A stretch of DNA of 64,000 nucleotides from Gelidibacter algens (GCF_001678675.1 NZ_LZRN01000010.1:1-64000), one strand, 5' to 3'; shown: positions 1 to 9,384, numbered from the stretch's first letter. The notes: generated by a model not told the origin, from the sequence alone. Translations and numbers: made by a program.

Positions 1-90
1 TAAATACTAATTTATTAAGGACTTAAATATTGACGTTATAATGCCGAATTTTTATGGTTGTTTTACAATCTAATACCTCGATTTGTAAAT

Positions 91-2094
91 ATGAAAAAAA
101 TAAACTTAGCCGTATCATGTGCAGGAAGTGGAATTGGCCAATCCATAATCAACTCTTGTAAACTCTCCGACTTACCTTTAGTTCTGTACGGATTTGATTC
201 AAATCCGCTAGCGTATGGTTTATATTGTTGCGATTATCAGATTCAAACTCCAAAGTTAGTCACACCAAATTATATTGCATTAATAATTCAACTGTGTGTT
301 GACCATGCCATTGATATCATTATACCAGGAACCGATGATGAAGTGCACCTGTTTTCAAAGCATATCGCAGATTTTGAAAATTCTAATATTAAGGTCATTG
401 TTTCTGAAGAGAAATTTCTCGACATAGTAAGAGACAAAGTTTTGGCTAATGTTGAGTTTGGTAAACTGGCCGATATATTTGTTACAAGTTACTATAACGT
501 GGGGTCATTGTTAATTGCGCTAGAAAGTAAAGAGGTAGCGTTGCCAGTTATCGCTAAACCAAGGAACGGCTCAGGATCTGTAGGTATTAAAATCATCAAT
601 ACGCTAGAAGATCTTCAGGAATTAACGTCTCAACATATTTTTCAGGAACTTGCTGTGCCTCGTAAAAATGATGTGAATATCGAGAAGTTTAACAGCCTGA
701 TAGCAAAAAACATCAATCCACAAGTCTCTGAGTTGTCTATCCATTTGGTGGTAGGTAGAACAGGAGAAATCCTTGGAAAGATGGCCACCTTCAACCGATT
801 GAAGCAAGGCGTGCCCGTTGAAATTTTGCCCTATACCAATCCATCTATCTGGGATGACATTGACAAATTGATTCCAACCTTTGTAGCATTGGGTTTAAAA
901 GGGCCTCTCAACATCCAGGGGCGTATGACCGATAAAGGTCTCAGAATTTTTGAGATGAACGCCAGATTCACGGGAATCACCGGACTGCGTGCTAGTTTGG
1001 GATTTAATGAAGTTGAGGCGTGCATAAAAGAATGGCTGGGTTATGGACATCAGATCCAGCCAATGAAAGTGAACGGTACCCATTTCGGACTCAGGCAAAC
1101 GACCAACATAGCTGTCGATATCACCAGGAATTCTCAGGTAGCAACCTTGTATAAAAAAATCAACGAGACAGATTTTAAAAAGGAAAAAACACTTTTGATT
1201 ACTGGTGCCACCGGTTTTCTTGGTCGAAATTTAATAGACCGAATCATAGAAGATAAACAGTGGCACATAAATATTTGTGCGCTTACTCATGACAAGCAAA
1301 GAGCACAAGAGTTGCTTCCTACAACAGTCACGATATTTGATCATGAAGATTTAAAGATGGGCACCTTAGCTTTAGGTGGCATTTCCATATTATTGCATTT
1401 AGGGTTTGCAAGACCACATAAACCCTTGGACGATCTTGCCGAAAGTCTCGCGTTTACTTCAAAACTTTTTAGAAGGGCCGTGGAAAACCAGGTATCTTCC
1501 ATCATTAACATATCATCGCAAAGTGTATATGGGCAACTCAATTTACCACCTTGGAAAGAGGATATGCCTATAGCACCAAATTCTCCATATGCTTTGGCAA
1601 AATATAGTAGTGAATTATTGTTGAGAGAACTGTCTCACCAACACAAACATATCCATACCACTTCAATAAGACTAGCGGGTATTGCCGGAGGAGCCAAAGG
1701 ATTTGTAGATGTAGATTTAGTGTCCAAGTTAATTAAACAGGTAAAGGAAGGAAAAGATTTGCAAATTACGGGAGGTAATCAACAGTTTGAACGAATGGAT
1801 GTGAGAGATGCCGTTTTGGGTTTGTTGGCGCTTTTGAAAACACCATCAAATGTTTGGAAGCCCGTCTACAATCTGGGAGCAGATGCCACCTTCACACTCA
1901 TCGAGTTTGCGGAGAGTGTTTTGAAAATAGGACATGAAAGCTATCCAAATAACACGTCTCGGATAATCAGGACAGCCTCTGATCAAAATTCTAAGTTTGG
2001 AATGGATGTTTCTTTGTTTAAAGAAGATATGAAGTGGGTGCCAAAATATACTATTGAAGATACCATCCAATCACTGTTTGTATATGATTATTGA
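91..2094 (+). CDS. ATP-grasp ligase-like / NAD-dependent epimerase fusion protein
   Basis: The first half (about residues 1-350 of 667) has a carbamoyl-phosphate-synthase-like pre-ATP-grasp region (start MKKINLAVSCAGSG) and an ATP-grasp core with the glycine-rich lid near PRNGSGSVG. The second half is a short-chain dehydrogenase-type sugar epimerase: Rossmann motif TGATGFLGRN at about residue 371 and catalytic YALAK at Y500/K504. The ATP-grasp half should form an amide or peptide-like bond and the second half should act on a nucleotide sugar, so a role in polysaccharide or surface-glycan modification is likely; this is inferred. The ATG at 91 is preferred to an in-frame start at 58 because the family begins with the MKK beta strand. 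It stands alone, before a ribosome-hibernation gene. The fusion is full length with no visible lesion. Confidence 0.8.
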   Translation: MKKINLAVSCAGSGIGQSIINSCKLSDLPLVLYGFDSNPLAYGLYCCDYQIQTPKLVTPNYIALIIQLCVDHAIDIIIPGTDDEVHLFSKHIADFENSNIKVIVSEEKFLDIVRDKVLANVEFGKLADIFVTSYYNVGSLLIALESKEVALPVIAKPRNGSGSVGIKIINTLEDLQELTSQHIFQELAVPRKNDVNIEKFNSLIAKNINPQVSELSIHLVVGRTGEILGKMATFNRLKQGVPVEILPYTNPSIWDDIDKLIPTFVALGLKGPLNIQGRMTDKGLRIFEMNARFTGITGLRASLGFNEVEACIKEWLGYGHQIQPMKVNGTHFGLRQTTNIAVDITRNSQVATLYKKINETDFKKEKTLLITGATGFLGRNLIDRIIEDKQWHINICALTHDKQRAQELLPTTVTIFDHEDLKMGTLALGGISILLHLGFARPHKPLDDLAESLAFTSKLFRRAVENQVSSIINISSQSVYGQLNLPPWKEDMPIAPNSPYALAKYSSELLLRELSHQHKHIHTTSIRLAGIAGGAKGFVDVDLVSKLIKQVKEGKDLQITGGNQQFERMDVRDAVLGLLALLKTPSNVWKPVYNLGADATFTLIEFAESVLKIGHESYPNNTSRIIRTASDQNSKFGMDVSLFKEDMKWVPKYTIEDTIQSLFVYDY

Positions 2095-2198
2095 TTGTAT
2101 TTTGGTGAGACTGCTTTTTATAATTATTTTATGATTTATGTCGTCAGGAGTTCCTTTTTAAACCCGTATTTTAGTCTTATAACTTAAAAATAATACTC

Positions 2199-2498
2199 AT
2201 GACAATTAACATTCAATTTGTAAACTTAGATTATAGTGATTCACTTGCTGAACATACCACTGAAAGATTACATAAAATGGCCGAAAAATATGATTGGTTG
2301 ATCAACGCCGACGTTTTTTTTAAAGAAGAAGGCAATGAGCCTGAAAAAGGTAAAATTTGTAACATCAAATTGAGCTTGCCAGGACCCCAAATATTTGCAA
2401 CCTCTGACGAGAAAAATTTTGAAATGTCCGTAAATGAAACAATTAGTGACTTAGTAATTCAGCTCAAAAAGAGAAAAGAGACATATAAGACGTATTAG
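2199..2498 (+). CDS. HPF/RaiA family ribosome-associated protein (short form)
   Basis: A 99-residue protein with the beta-alpha-beta fold pattern of the S30AE/HPF family: MTINIQF, then a helix, then INADVFFKEE, then KICNIKLSLPGPQIFA, and a final basic helix ending in LKKRKETYKTY. Short members bind the decoding centre of the 30S subunit and shut ribosomes down in stationary phase or stress. It lacks the long C-terminal dimerisation domain. It is clearly related along its length to the protein at 47731..48033, so the window holds two paralogues. No close operon partner: the next gene on this strand is 660 bases away. The name is sure at family level; whether it inactivates ribosomes is inference. 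Confidence 0.8.
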   Translation: MTINIQFVNLDYSDSLAEHTTERLHKMAEKYDWLINADVFFKEEGNEPEKGKICNIKLSLPGPQIFATSDEKNFEMSVNETISDLVIQLKKRKETYKTY

Positions 2499-2549
2499 GA
2501 ACTAGGGACAGATGATCGATGACTGTTGGCGGAAGTTCAGAATTCAAAT

Positions 2550-2587
2550 GAAACCAGAAACCTAAAATCTAAACTTGAAACCCAAAA
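2550..2587. repeat. degenerate heptanucleotide repeat
   Basis: Reading from 2550 in steps of seven gives gaaacca, gaaacct, aaaatct, aaacttg, aaaccca: a decayed 7-bp-period array of the same kind as the clear one at 13639..13743. It lies between the convergent HPF-like gene and rlmH. Confidence 0.4.
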
Positions 2588-3061
2588 CTACCGATGGTGG
2601 TAAGGTTCATTCCTTAAAATAGTAAAAGCACGATACAATTGTTCAATCATGAACAAACGGATCATTTGATGGGAAAATGTCATTTTAGATAATGCTATTT
2701 TCCCATTTGCTTTATCGTAGACGTCTTGCGAAAATCCGTAAGGTCCTCCAATAACAAAAACCAATTGTTTGATACCTGAGTTCATATGTTTTTGTAGGTA
2801 TTCAGAAAATCCTACAGAATCATAGTGTTGCCCGTTTTCATCTAAGAGAATAAGGACGTCTGTATTATTGAGCTTCGCCAAGATCAGTTCTCCTTCCTTT
2901 TGTTTCTGTCGCTCTTCACTTAAATTTTTGACTTTTTTCAAGTCTGGGATGATCTCAAAATCAAATTTGATGTAAAATCCCAAACGTTTCTGATAATCGT
3001 CAATTAGCATTTGCAATTGCTGATGGTCTGTTTTGCCAATGGCAAGAAGTTTTATTTGCAT
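2588..3061 (-). CDS. rlmH: 23S rRNA (pseudouridine1915-N3)-methyltransferase RlmH
   Basis: 157 residues, the usual RlmH length. RlmH is a SPOUT-class enzyme that uses SAM to methylate pseudouridine 1915 in helix 69 of 23S rRNA. Diagnostic segments are the N-terminal MQIKLLAIGKT, the SAM-binding knot loop VFVIGGPYGF, the LSKMTFSHQM segment and the C-terminal YRAFTILRNEPYHH tail. The C-terminus ends in HHR. It is divergent from nadC, with the two starts about 100 bases apart and a candidate nadC promoter between them. The start at 3061 is the only sensible ATG. No oddities. Confidence 0.95.
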   Translation of the reverse strand: MQIKLLAIGKTDHQQLQMLIDDYQKRLGFYIKFDFEIIPDLKKVKNLSEERQKQKEGELILAKLNNTDVLILLDENGQHYDSVGFSEYLQKHMNSGIKQLVFVIGGPYGFSQDVYDKANGKIALSKMTFSHQMIRLFMIEQLYRAFTILRNEPYHHR

Positions 3062-3109
3062 GACGTAAAATTACAAATTTGTAGTGATATGGAATTTGCG
3101 ATTTGGAAT

Positions 3110-3141
3110 TTGAGTATTTCCATTATCAATTAGTATTTTTA
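3110..3141 (+). promoter_or_regulatory. candidate Bacteroidota promoter for nadC
   Basis: TTG at 3110-3112 and TATTTTTA at 3134-3141 are 21 bases apart, close to the TTG / TAnnTTTG consensus of this phylum (last base A instead of G). The start of nadC is 18 bases downstream. Confidence 0.4.
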
Positions 3142-3159
3142 CCTAAAATATCCCAAATA

Positions 3160-4017
3160 ATGATTTCGCAGCAACAATTTGATAATGAAATAGAAGGTAT
3201 CATTACCAATGCCATCAGGGAAGATGTGGGTGATGGCGATCATAGCTCTTTGGCGTGCATCCCTAGTTCCGCTCAGGGTAAGGCCAAGCTATTGGTGAAA
3301 GATAAAGGCATCATCGCGGGGGTAGCTTTTGCAAAACGGGTATTTCAGCACATTGACGAAGATTTAAAAGTAGAAACCTTGATTGAAGATGGCGCAGAGG
3401 TGAAGTATGGGGATATTGTATTTTATGTGGAAGGTCCATCCCAATCTATTTTGAAGGCTGAACGTTTGGTTCTAAACGCCATGCAACGGATGAGCGCTAT
3501 TGCCACTAAAACGAAAACCTTTGTGGATTTGCTGGAAGGTACCGGCACAAAAATTTTGGATACGAGAAAAACTACTCCTGGGATACGAGCTCTAGAAAAA
3601 TGGGCCGTAAAAATTGGAGGTGGAGAGAACCATAGGTTCGCGTTGTATGATATGATCATGCTCAAAGATAATCATATCGATTTTGCTGGCGGGATTACTA
3701 AGGCCATTACAAAAACCAAAGACTATCTGAAGGCAAAGAACTTAGATTTAAAAATTATCGTGGAGGCTAGAAATCTAGAGGAGATCAAGGAAATCCTTAA
3801 AACCGATGGTGTTTACAGGATCCTTATTGACAATTTTAATTATGAAGATACTAAAAAAGCAGTAGCCTTGATAGGCCATCAGTGTCTTACGGAGTCATCT
3901 GGTGGTATCAACGAAGAGACAGCGCGTGCGTACGCCTTATGTGGTGTGGATTATATCTCATCTGGTGCGCTTACACATTCTGTATACAATATGGACTTAA
4001 GTTTAAAAGCAGTTTAA
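3160..4017 (+). CDS. nadC: nicotinate-nucleotide pyrophosphorylase (carboxylating)
   Basis: 285 residues from ATG 3160. NadC converts quinolinate and PRPP to nicotinate mononucleotide, CO2 and PPi in de novo NAD synthesis. Family signatures seen: REDVGDGDHSS near the N-terminus, RKTTPGIRALEKWAV, the GGGENHR segment, MIMLKDNH, VEARNLEE and ILIDNF, and the C-terminal SSGGI...GVDYISSGALTHS phosphate-binding end. An upstream in-frame start at 3103 would add 19 residues that do not fit the family and would run into the promoter. The next gene starts at the base after the stop, so nadC, the BrkB-type gene and priA are probably one transcript. NAD synthesis genes nadA and nadB are not in the window. 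Confidence 0.95.
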   Translation: MISQQQFDNEIEGIITNAIREDVGDGDHSSLACIPSSAQGKAKLLVKDKGIIAGVAFAKRVFQHIDEDLKVETLIEDGAEVKYGDIVFYVEGPSQSILKAERLVLNAMQRMSAIATKTKTFVDLLEGTGTKILDTRKTTPGIRALEKWAVKIGGGENHRFALYDMIMLKDNHIDFAGGITKAITKTKDYLKAKNLDLKIIVEARNLEEIKEILKTDGVYRILIDNFNYEDTKKAVALIGHQCLTESSGGINEETARAYALCGVDYISSGALTHSVYNMDLSLKAV

Positions 4018-5013
4018 ATGACTGATAAGCCAGATGCAAATATTGAAGATGAAATTGAGGATAAACTCGATAAAATTCCCGTTGTAAGAAATCTCATCAA
4101 ACTTCTTAAAAAAATAGAGTTGCCTGCTTTGGAGGGGTTGACCCTTTATTATTTTTTGAGACTCTATGGCAAAGGTGTTATTAAGGGTGCTGTAACCAGC
4201 AGGGCCAGTGCTATTGCCTTTAGTTTCTTTACGGCAATCTTTCCATTTTTATTGTTTATTATTATCTTGATTCCTCATATACCGGTAGCGGGATTTGAGT
4301 ATGAGTTTAAAGGATTCTTGAACTCTGTATTGCCACCGCAAACATCCGATTTCTTTTTTGAAAACATCTTTCAGGATATTTACAAAGGCAATAATGGCGG
4401 CTTGATTTCAACCGTATTTCTATTGTCTATTTTTTTAATGGCCAATGGCATTAGTGCACTTTTTTCTGGTTTTGAAAGTTCGTACCATCAGCAACTGACA
4501 CGTAGCGTTGTTAAACAGTATCTCTACTCGATGTTTGTGGCGCTTATTTTGGTTTTTTTATTGATCATAACCATTGCCGTTATGGGTTATTTTCAGATTT
4601 ATGTCATTCAGCGGGTGCTGTATTATATGGATAAACAAGGCTATGAAACCTATGAGGAAGGCCTGTTTATGGTAGCCATAGCAAAATATGTGTTTTTTGT
4701 ACTGATGGTTTATATGGCCACAGCAACCTTATATTATTTCGGAACAAAGGAAGGTAAGCATTCCAGGTTCTTTTCGGCAGGGGCCTTATTGACCACCATT
4801 TTGATCATTGTTTTTTCATATCTTTTTGGTATTTATGTCACTTATTTTTCGACCTATAATGAGCTCTACGGTTCAATTGGAGCCCTATTGATTCTATTAT
4901 TTTACTTATGGTTGAACTCCAATATTTTATTGTTGGGTTTTGAGCTGAATGCCACCATAAGACTATTAAAGCGTTACAACAGTCAAAAACAAGAGGATCA
5001 AAACCAATCTTAA
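4018..5013 (+). CDS. YihY/virulence factor BrkB family membrane protein
   Basis: 331 residues with six predicted membrane helices after a roughly 60-residue charged, acidic N-terminal cytoplasmic segment. Typical family stretches are SRASAIAFSFFTAIFPFLLF, the Y-x-S-x-Y-G-S-I-G-A motif before the last helix, and a helix ending FLYLWL-like LLFYLWLNSNILLLGFELNA. The family was once called tRNA-processing RNase BN by mistake; members are inner-membrane proteins of unsettled transport function. The start codon touches the nadC stop and the end overlaps the priA start by one base (TAATG), which points to translational coupling. Confidence 0.88.
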   Translation: MTDKPDANIEDEIEDKLDKIPVVRNLIKLLKKIELPALEGLTLYYFLRLYGKGVIKGAVTSRASAIAFSFFTAIFPFLLFIIILIPHIPVAGFEYEFKGFLNSVLPPQTSDFFFENIFQDIYKGNNGGLISTVFLLSIFLMANGISALFSGFESSYHQQLTRSVVKQYLYSMFVALILVFLLIITIAVMGYFQIYVIQRVLYYMDKQGYETYEEGLFMVAIAKYVFFVLMVYMATATLYYFGTKEGKHSRFFSAGALLTTILIIVFSYLFGIYVTYFSTYNELYGSIGALLILLFYLWLNSNILLLGFELNATIRLLKRYNSQKQEDQNQS

Positions 5014-7475
5014 TGTATCAGATGCAACACTTTATTGACGTCATACTTCCAATTCCGCTTGAAAAATTATTCACTTATAGCATCACCGCTGCTGAATCAG
5101 AATTTTTAAAGGCAGGCATGCGTGTGGCTGTTCCGTTTGGGAAAAGCAAGATCTATACCGCCCTAGTTTTTAATATCCATCAGCAAAAACCGATGGCCTA
5201 TGAGGCCAAGGAGATCCATCAAATATTAGATGATGCTCCCATCACAACACCAAATCAGTTGAAGCATTGGCAATGGATTGCCGAGTATTACATGTGTACT
5301 TTAGGCGATGTGCTCCGGGCTGCACTACCTAATTCTTTTCTGCTTGAAAGTGAAACGATCATCTCAAAAAACACGGATAAAATCATCAATGATGAAGATT
5401 TGAAGGATGAGGAGTTTTTGGTATATGAAGCCTTGCACCACCAATCGTCATTGAAAATTCAGGATTTGATAAATATTCTGGATAAAAAAAATGTATTTCC
5501 TGTCATCAATTCCCTTTTGGATAAGGAGGCGATTGTGCTTCAGGAAGAGGTTTATGAAAAGTACAAGCCGAAAGTGGTGCGGCATGTCAAGCTAAATTCA
5601 CAATACTCTGATCAGCAAAAGTTGAAGGATTTGTTAGAAGAATTGAGCCGAGCACCCAAGCAAAGGGATGTGGTCATGACTTTGTTTTCAATTTCTGCAC
5701 AAACTAAAAAACCTGTAAAAGTTTCAGACCTTTCAGATGCCAGTGAAGCGTCTGCATCAATTATTAAGACACTAATCGATAAGAAAATTTTAGAGGAATA
5801 TCATTTTCAGGAAGACCGCGTCGGGTATTCTGGAGATGCCAATGAAGCGTCCAAAACCTTAAATACGTATCAAGAGAAAGCGCTTGAAGAAATCAAACTG
5901 ACCTTTGAAAAGCACAATATCACCTTACTTCATGGTGTGACTTCTTCAGGAAAAACAGAGGTGTATGTCAAGCTTATTGAAGAAGTCATTGCTACGGGTA
6001 AGCAAGTGTTGTATTTGCTACCAGAAATAGCCTTGACCACTCAACTGGTCAGTAGATTGGAAACCTATTTTGGCGGAAAGGTATCTGTTTACCATTCTAA
6101 ATATTCGGCACACGAGCGTTTTGAACTTTGGCATAATGTGTTACAAAATCAACCTAAGGCGCAGATCGTATTGGGCGCTCGCTCTTCCATTTTTTTGCCA
6201 TACCACGACTTAGGATTGGTAATTGTTGATGAAGAGCATGAAACGTCTTTTAAGCAGTTTGATCCCGCACCGCGCTACCATGCTCGGGATGCTTCTATTG
6301 TTTTGGCATCGTTATTTAATAGCAAAACCCTTTTAGGCTCAGCTACACCAAGTTTGGAAAGTTACCATAATGTGCAACTGGGAAAATATGGCTTGGTGGA
6401 AATCACGCACAGATTCAATGATGTGTTGATGCCAGAGATAGAATTGGTTGATATTCAGGATAAACACAAGCGCAAACGTATGAACGGTCATTTTAGCGAC
6501 CGATTGATTGAAGAAATGACCGAAGCGCTCAAGGAAGGACATCAAATTATTCTTTTTCAAAACAGACGTGGCTTTTCGCCAATTGTAGAATGTACCACTT
6601 GTGGTCATGCGCCGCAGTGCCCAAATTGCGATGTGAGTTTAACCTACCACCAATATAAAAATGAATTGCGCTGTCATTATTGCGGCTACCATACCGTCAT
6701 GCTCAAAAACTGCATGGCCTGTGGCAGTGTGGAACTCGACAATAAAGGCTTTGGCACGGAACAGGTGCAGGAAGAGGCACAGGCGCTTTTTCCTGAGCAT
6801 AAAGTGGCGCGTATGGATTTAGACACCACACGTGGCAAATTTGGATATGATAAAATTATCACCTCTTTTGAACAAAAGGAAATTGATATTTTGGTAGGTA
6901 CCCAGATGCTCACCAAAGGACTCGATTTTAGAAATGTAAAATTAGTGGGCATTATGAATGCTGATAACATGCTCAACTTCCCCGATTTTAGAGCGCATGA
7001 ACGCAGTTTTCAACTCATGCTGCAAGTATCAGGCAGGGCAGGACGGACAGATGAACGTGGGAAGGTGCTGATTCAAACCTACAACCCGCACCATCGCATT
7101 TTGCAGCAGGTCTCCACCAATAATTATACTGATATGTATAAAGAGCAAATGGATGAGCGCCATAATTTTAACTATCCACCAATTTACAGGCTGATAAAAA
7201 TCACATTGAAACACAAAGATTTTAATAAGGTGAATATCGGAGCAGAGTGGTATGCCACGGCATTGAAACAAGTGTTTAAAAGCAATATTTTGGGACCTGA
7301 ATTCCCGCCAGTGTCACGAATAAGAAATCAATTTCACAAAAATATTCTGGTCAAAATTCCGCAGCAGCAATCCTTGCTAAAAACTAAAAAAGCCATCGTT
7401 AAAGTTAACAATAGCTTCTTAAGTATTACAGAATTTAGGTCGGTCAGGGTTATACTTAATGTCGATAATTATTAG
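5013..7475 (+). CDS. priA: primosomal protein N' (replication restart helicase)
   Basis: 820 residues, family length. PriA recognises stalled forks and D-loops and reloads the replicative helicase. In order: N-terminal 3'-binding domain (IDVILPIPLEKLFTYS), winged-helix region, helicase Walker A GVTSSGKTE near residue 310, Walker B VDEEHE near 404, the zinc region with paired CxxC cysteines (CTTCGHAPQCPNC, then C-x2-C and C-x2-C) near 527-576, helicase motifs V-VI (GTQMLTKGLDF, QVSGRAGR) and the C-terminal domain. ATG 5013 overlaps the preceding stop; the ATG at 5022 is the alternative. Last gene of the nadC-BrkB-priA group, followed by a repeat block whose hairpins could stop transcription. 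Confidence 0.95.
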   Translation: MYQMQHFIDVILPIPLEKLFTYSITAAESEFLKAGMRVAVPFGKSKIYTALVFNIHQQKPMAYEAKEIHQILDDAPITTPNQLKHWQWIAEYYMCTLGDVLRAALPNSFLLESETIISKNTDKIINDEDLKDEEFLVYEALHHQSSLKIQDLINILDKKNVFPVINSLLDKEAIVLQEEVYEKYKPKVVRHVKLNSQYSDQQKLKDLLEELSRAPKQRDVVMTLFSISAQTKKPVKVSDLSDASEASASIIKTLIDKKILEEYHFQEDRVGYSGDANEASKTLNTYQEKALEEIKLTFEKHNITLLHGVTSSGKTEVYVKLIEEVIATGKQVLYLLPEIALTTQLVSRLETYFGGKVSVYHSKYSAHERFELWHNVLQNQPKAQIVLGARSSIFLPYHDLGLVIVDEEHETSFKQFDPAPRYHARDASIVLASLFNSKTLLGSATPSLESYHNVQLGKYGLVEITHRFNDVLMPEIELVDIQDKHKRKRMNGHFSDRLIEEMTEALKEGHQIILFQNRRGFSPIVECTTCGHAPQCPNCDVSLTYHQYKNELRCHYCGYHTVMLKNCMACGSVELDNKGFGTEQVQEEAQALFPEHKVARMDLDTTRGKFGYDKIITSFEQKEIDILVGTQMLTKGLDFRNVKLVGIMNADNMLNFPDFRAHERSFQLMLQVSGRAGRTDERGKVLIQTYNPHHRILQQVSTNNYTDMYKEQMDERHNFNYPPIYRLIKITLKHKDFNKVNIGAEWYATALKQVFKSNILGPEFPPVSRIRNQFHKNILVKIPQQQSLLKTKKAIVKVNNSFLSITEFRSVRVILNVDNY

Positions 7476-7480
7476 TGAGA

Positions 7481-7790
7481 TAGAAATTTGTTTTCAAATT
7501 TCGTAATCGAACTAATCCCGCTTTCGGGCGGGATCTCTTCTGTATTTTCTAGGTTTGCGTATAGAAATTTGTTTTTAAATTTCGTAATCGAACTAATCCC
7601 GCTTTTGGGCGGGGTCTCTTCTGTATTTTCTGGGTTTGCGTATAGAAATTTGTTTTCAAATTTCGTAATCGAACTAATCCCGCTTTCGGGCGGGATCTCT
7701 TCTGTATTTTCGAGGTGACCGTGTAGAAAATTGTTTGAAAATCTCGTTGTCGAACCAATCCCGCTTTTGGAGAGGGGTCTCCTTTGTGTT
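7481..7790. repeat. 81-bp tandem repeat with two nested palindromes per unit
   Basis: Units begin TAGAAA at 7481, 7562, 7643 and 7724, exactly 81 bases apart; the first three are nearly identical, the fourth has drifted. Each of the intact units holds two inverted repeats: GAAATTTG-tttt-CAAATTTC and ATCCCGC-tttcgg-GCGGGAT. The period is a multiple of three, so spurious reading frames stay open on both strands. The block lies between the convergent priA and LytTR genes, where the GC-rich hairpins could end transcription from both sides. It resembles clustered REP-type elements. Confidence 0.9.
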
Positions 7791-7838
7791 TCAAAAAGTC
7801 AAAATTGAACTTCGGTTACAAACGTCGTGATTGACTCA

Positions 7839-8534
7839 TTAAATATTGTTCAAGGCATCCACAAGTTCAGATTTTTTATTTCTACTCAGTGGAATTTCAT
7901 AAGCACCAACTTCAACATTTTTGCTGTTGAAACGGTCTACCTTGTCTAAATTGACAATATAAGATTTGTGAATTCTCAAAAATTTGCCTTCAGGAAGTTC
8001 CTGTTCAAAAGCTTTCATGGTTGATAGTACCACCAGGCTGTTCTCTTCAGTGACCAATTTCACATAATCACCAAGGGCTTCAATCCATTTGATGTCCTTA
8101 ATATAAACTTTACGTTTTTTAAGGTTGCTTTTGACAAAAATATGCTCGCCATCAGTTTCGTTGAAATCTAGTTTCAATTTGTGCTGTTCCACGGCTTTTT
8201 CAACAGCAACGTTAAAACGCTCTCTGGTGATTGGTTTTTGCAAATAATCTGTGGCATCATAATTAAAGGCTTTAAACGCATATTCCGTTTTACCAGTAAC
8301 AAAAATAATTTGGGGTTTGTTGTTGAGGACGTCAAGTAGCTCAAAACCATTGAGTACAGGCATTTCAATATCTAAAAAGATAAGATCCACCTTATGGGTG
8401 TTTAAGCCGTTTTTGGTCTCTAATGCACTACTATATTCTGCAATAAGGTTAAGCGATGAATGATTTTCAATTAACTTTACAATCGACAACCTTTGTATCG
8501 CAGAGTCATCAACAACTACACAGTTTAAAGTCAT
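7839..8534 (-). CDS. LytTR-family DNA-binding response regulator
   Basis: 231 residues from ATG 8534; a longer frame to 8603 starts without family support. The N-terminal receiver domain has the acidic pair D9/D10 (VVVDDS), the phosphorylation site D55 in LIFLDIEMP, the T/S at FVTGKTE and the K in YLQKP. The C-terminal half is a LytTR domain: VKSNLKKRKVYIKDIKWIEALGDYV and FLRIHKSYIVNLDKVDRF. Such regulators are usually phosphorylated by LytS/5TM-type sensor kinases; no kinase gene is next to it, so it is an orphan here. It is divergent from the rpsF operon, sharing a 200-base intergenic region. Confidence 0.92.
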   Translation of the reverse strand: MTLNCVVVDDSAIQRLSIVKLIENHSSLNLIAEYSSALETKNGLNTHKVDLIFLDIEMPVLNGFELLDVLNNKPQIIFVTGKTEYAFKAFNYDATDYLQKPITRERFNVAVEKAVEQHKLKLDFNETDGEHIFVKSNLKKRKVYIKDIKWIEALGDYVKLVTEENSLVVLSTMKAFEQELPEGKFLRIHKSYIVNLDKVDRFNSKNVEVGAYEIPLSRNKKSELVDALNNI

Positions 8535-8672
8535 AACATTTGGTTTATTTAGGTTAAGATATCGACAATAGTACAAAAAATTCGGATAAAAACCAAAAAA
8601 CATCGGTAAACCGTTTAATTTAACATTATTTTTGTTCAGTAGAAGTATTGAATAAAATTACTAATAAATTAG

Positions 8673-8703
8673 TTGTCAATACAACAAATAATGGTTATTT
8701 TTG
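8673..8703 (+). promoter_or_regulatory. Bacteroidota-type promoter of the rpsF operon
   Basis: TTG at 8673-8675 and TATTTTTG at 8696-8703 are 20 bases apart and match the TTG / TAnnTTTG consensus exactly. The rpsF ATG follows 30 bases downstream, leaving a short leader. Confidence 0.7.
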
Positions 8704-8733
8704 CAGCCATTTTTAATTATTAAATACAATTAT

Positions 8734-9072
8734 ATGAATCATTATGAAACTGTTTTCATCTTAAATCCCGTTTTATCTGAAACCCAGATAAAGGAAACAG
8801 TAGAGAAATACGAAGATTTTCTTGTTTCTAGAGGAGCGAAGATGGTATCCAAAGAAGATTGGGGCTTAAAAAAATTAGCCTATCCAATTCAAAACAAAAA
8901 AAGTGGCTTTTACCACTTATTTGAGTACACTGTTGATGGTCAGGTTATCAATCCATTAGAAGTAGAGTTTAGACGTGACGAGCGTTTTATGCGTTATTTA
9001 ACCGTGAAATTGGACAAACATGCCATTTCTTGGGCTGAAAGAAGAAGAACTAAAATCAAACAAAAAGCGTAA
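8734..9072 (+). CDS. rpsF: 30S ribosomal protein S6
   Basis: 112 residues from ATG 8734 (an earlier in-frame TTG at 8701 sits inside the promoter). Family features: [12 protein letters not shown] at the start, [20 protein letters not shown] in the middle, and [17 protein letters not shown] near the end. S6 binds with S18 to the central domain of 16S rRNA, and its gene is paired with rpsR, as here, two bases upstream. The basic C-terminal tail ([10 protein letters not shown]) is typical of this phylum. Confidence 0.97.
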   Translation: MNHYETVFILNPVLSETQIKETVEKYEDFLVSRGAKMVSKEDWGLKKLAYPIQNKKSGFYHLFEYTVDGQVINPLEVEFRRDERFMRYLTVKLDKHAISWAERRRTKIKQKA

Positions 9073-9074
9073 TT

Positions 9075-9371
9075 ATGTCATCAATAGAACAACAAGCTAA
9101 AGGAAAAAAAGATGGTGAGATCAGATATTTGACACCATTGAATATTGACACAAGCAAAACTAAAAAGTATTGTCGTTTCAAGAAATCTGGCATCAAGTAT
9201 GTTGATTACAAAGACGCTGATTGGTTATTAGGTTTTGTAAACGAACAAGGTAAATTGCTACCAAGACGTTTAACAGGAACATCATTAAAATACCAAAGAA
9301 AGGTATCTGTTGCAGTAAAAAGAGCGCGTCACCTTGCGTTGATGCCTTATGTAGCAGATTTATTAAAATAA
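9075..9371 (+). CDS. rpsR: 30S ribosomal protein S18
   Basis: 98 residues. S18 partners S6 on the 30S platform. Visible hallmarks are the single-cysteine region [35 protein letters not shown] and the C-terminal [14 protein letters not shown]. It has the N-terminal extension common in Bacteroidota ([14 protein letters not shown]). It starts two bases after the rpsF stop and 13 bases before rplI, so it is the middle gene of the operon. Confidence 0.97.
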   Translation: MSSIEQQAKGKKDGEIRYLTPLNIDTSKTKKYCRFKKSGIKYVDYKDADWLLGFVNEQGKLLPRRLTGTSLKYQRKVSVAVKRARHLALMPYVADLLK

Positions 9372-9384
9372 TAAAAACATAACT

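Noticed and set aside
7488-7794. Repetitive frames on both strands in the repeat block
   Set aside because: The 81-base period is a multiple of three, so frames stay open by periodicity alone.
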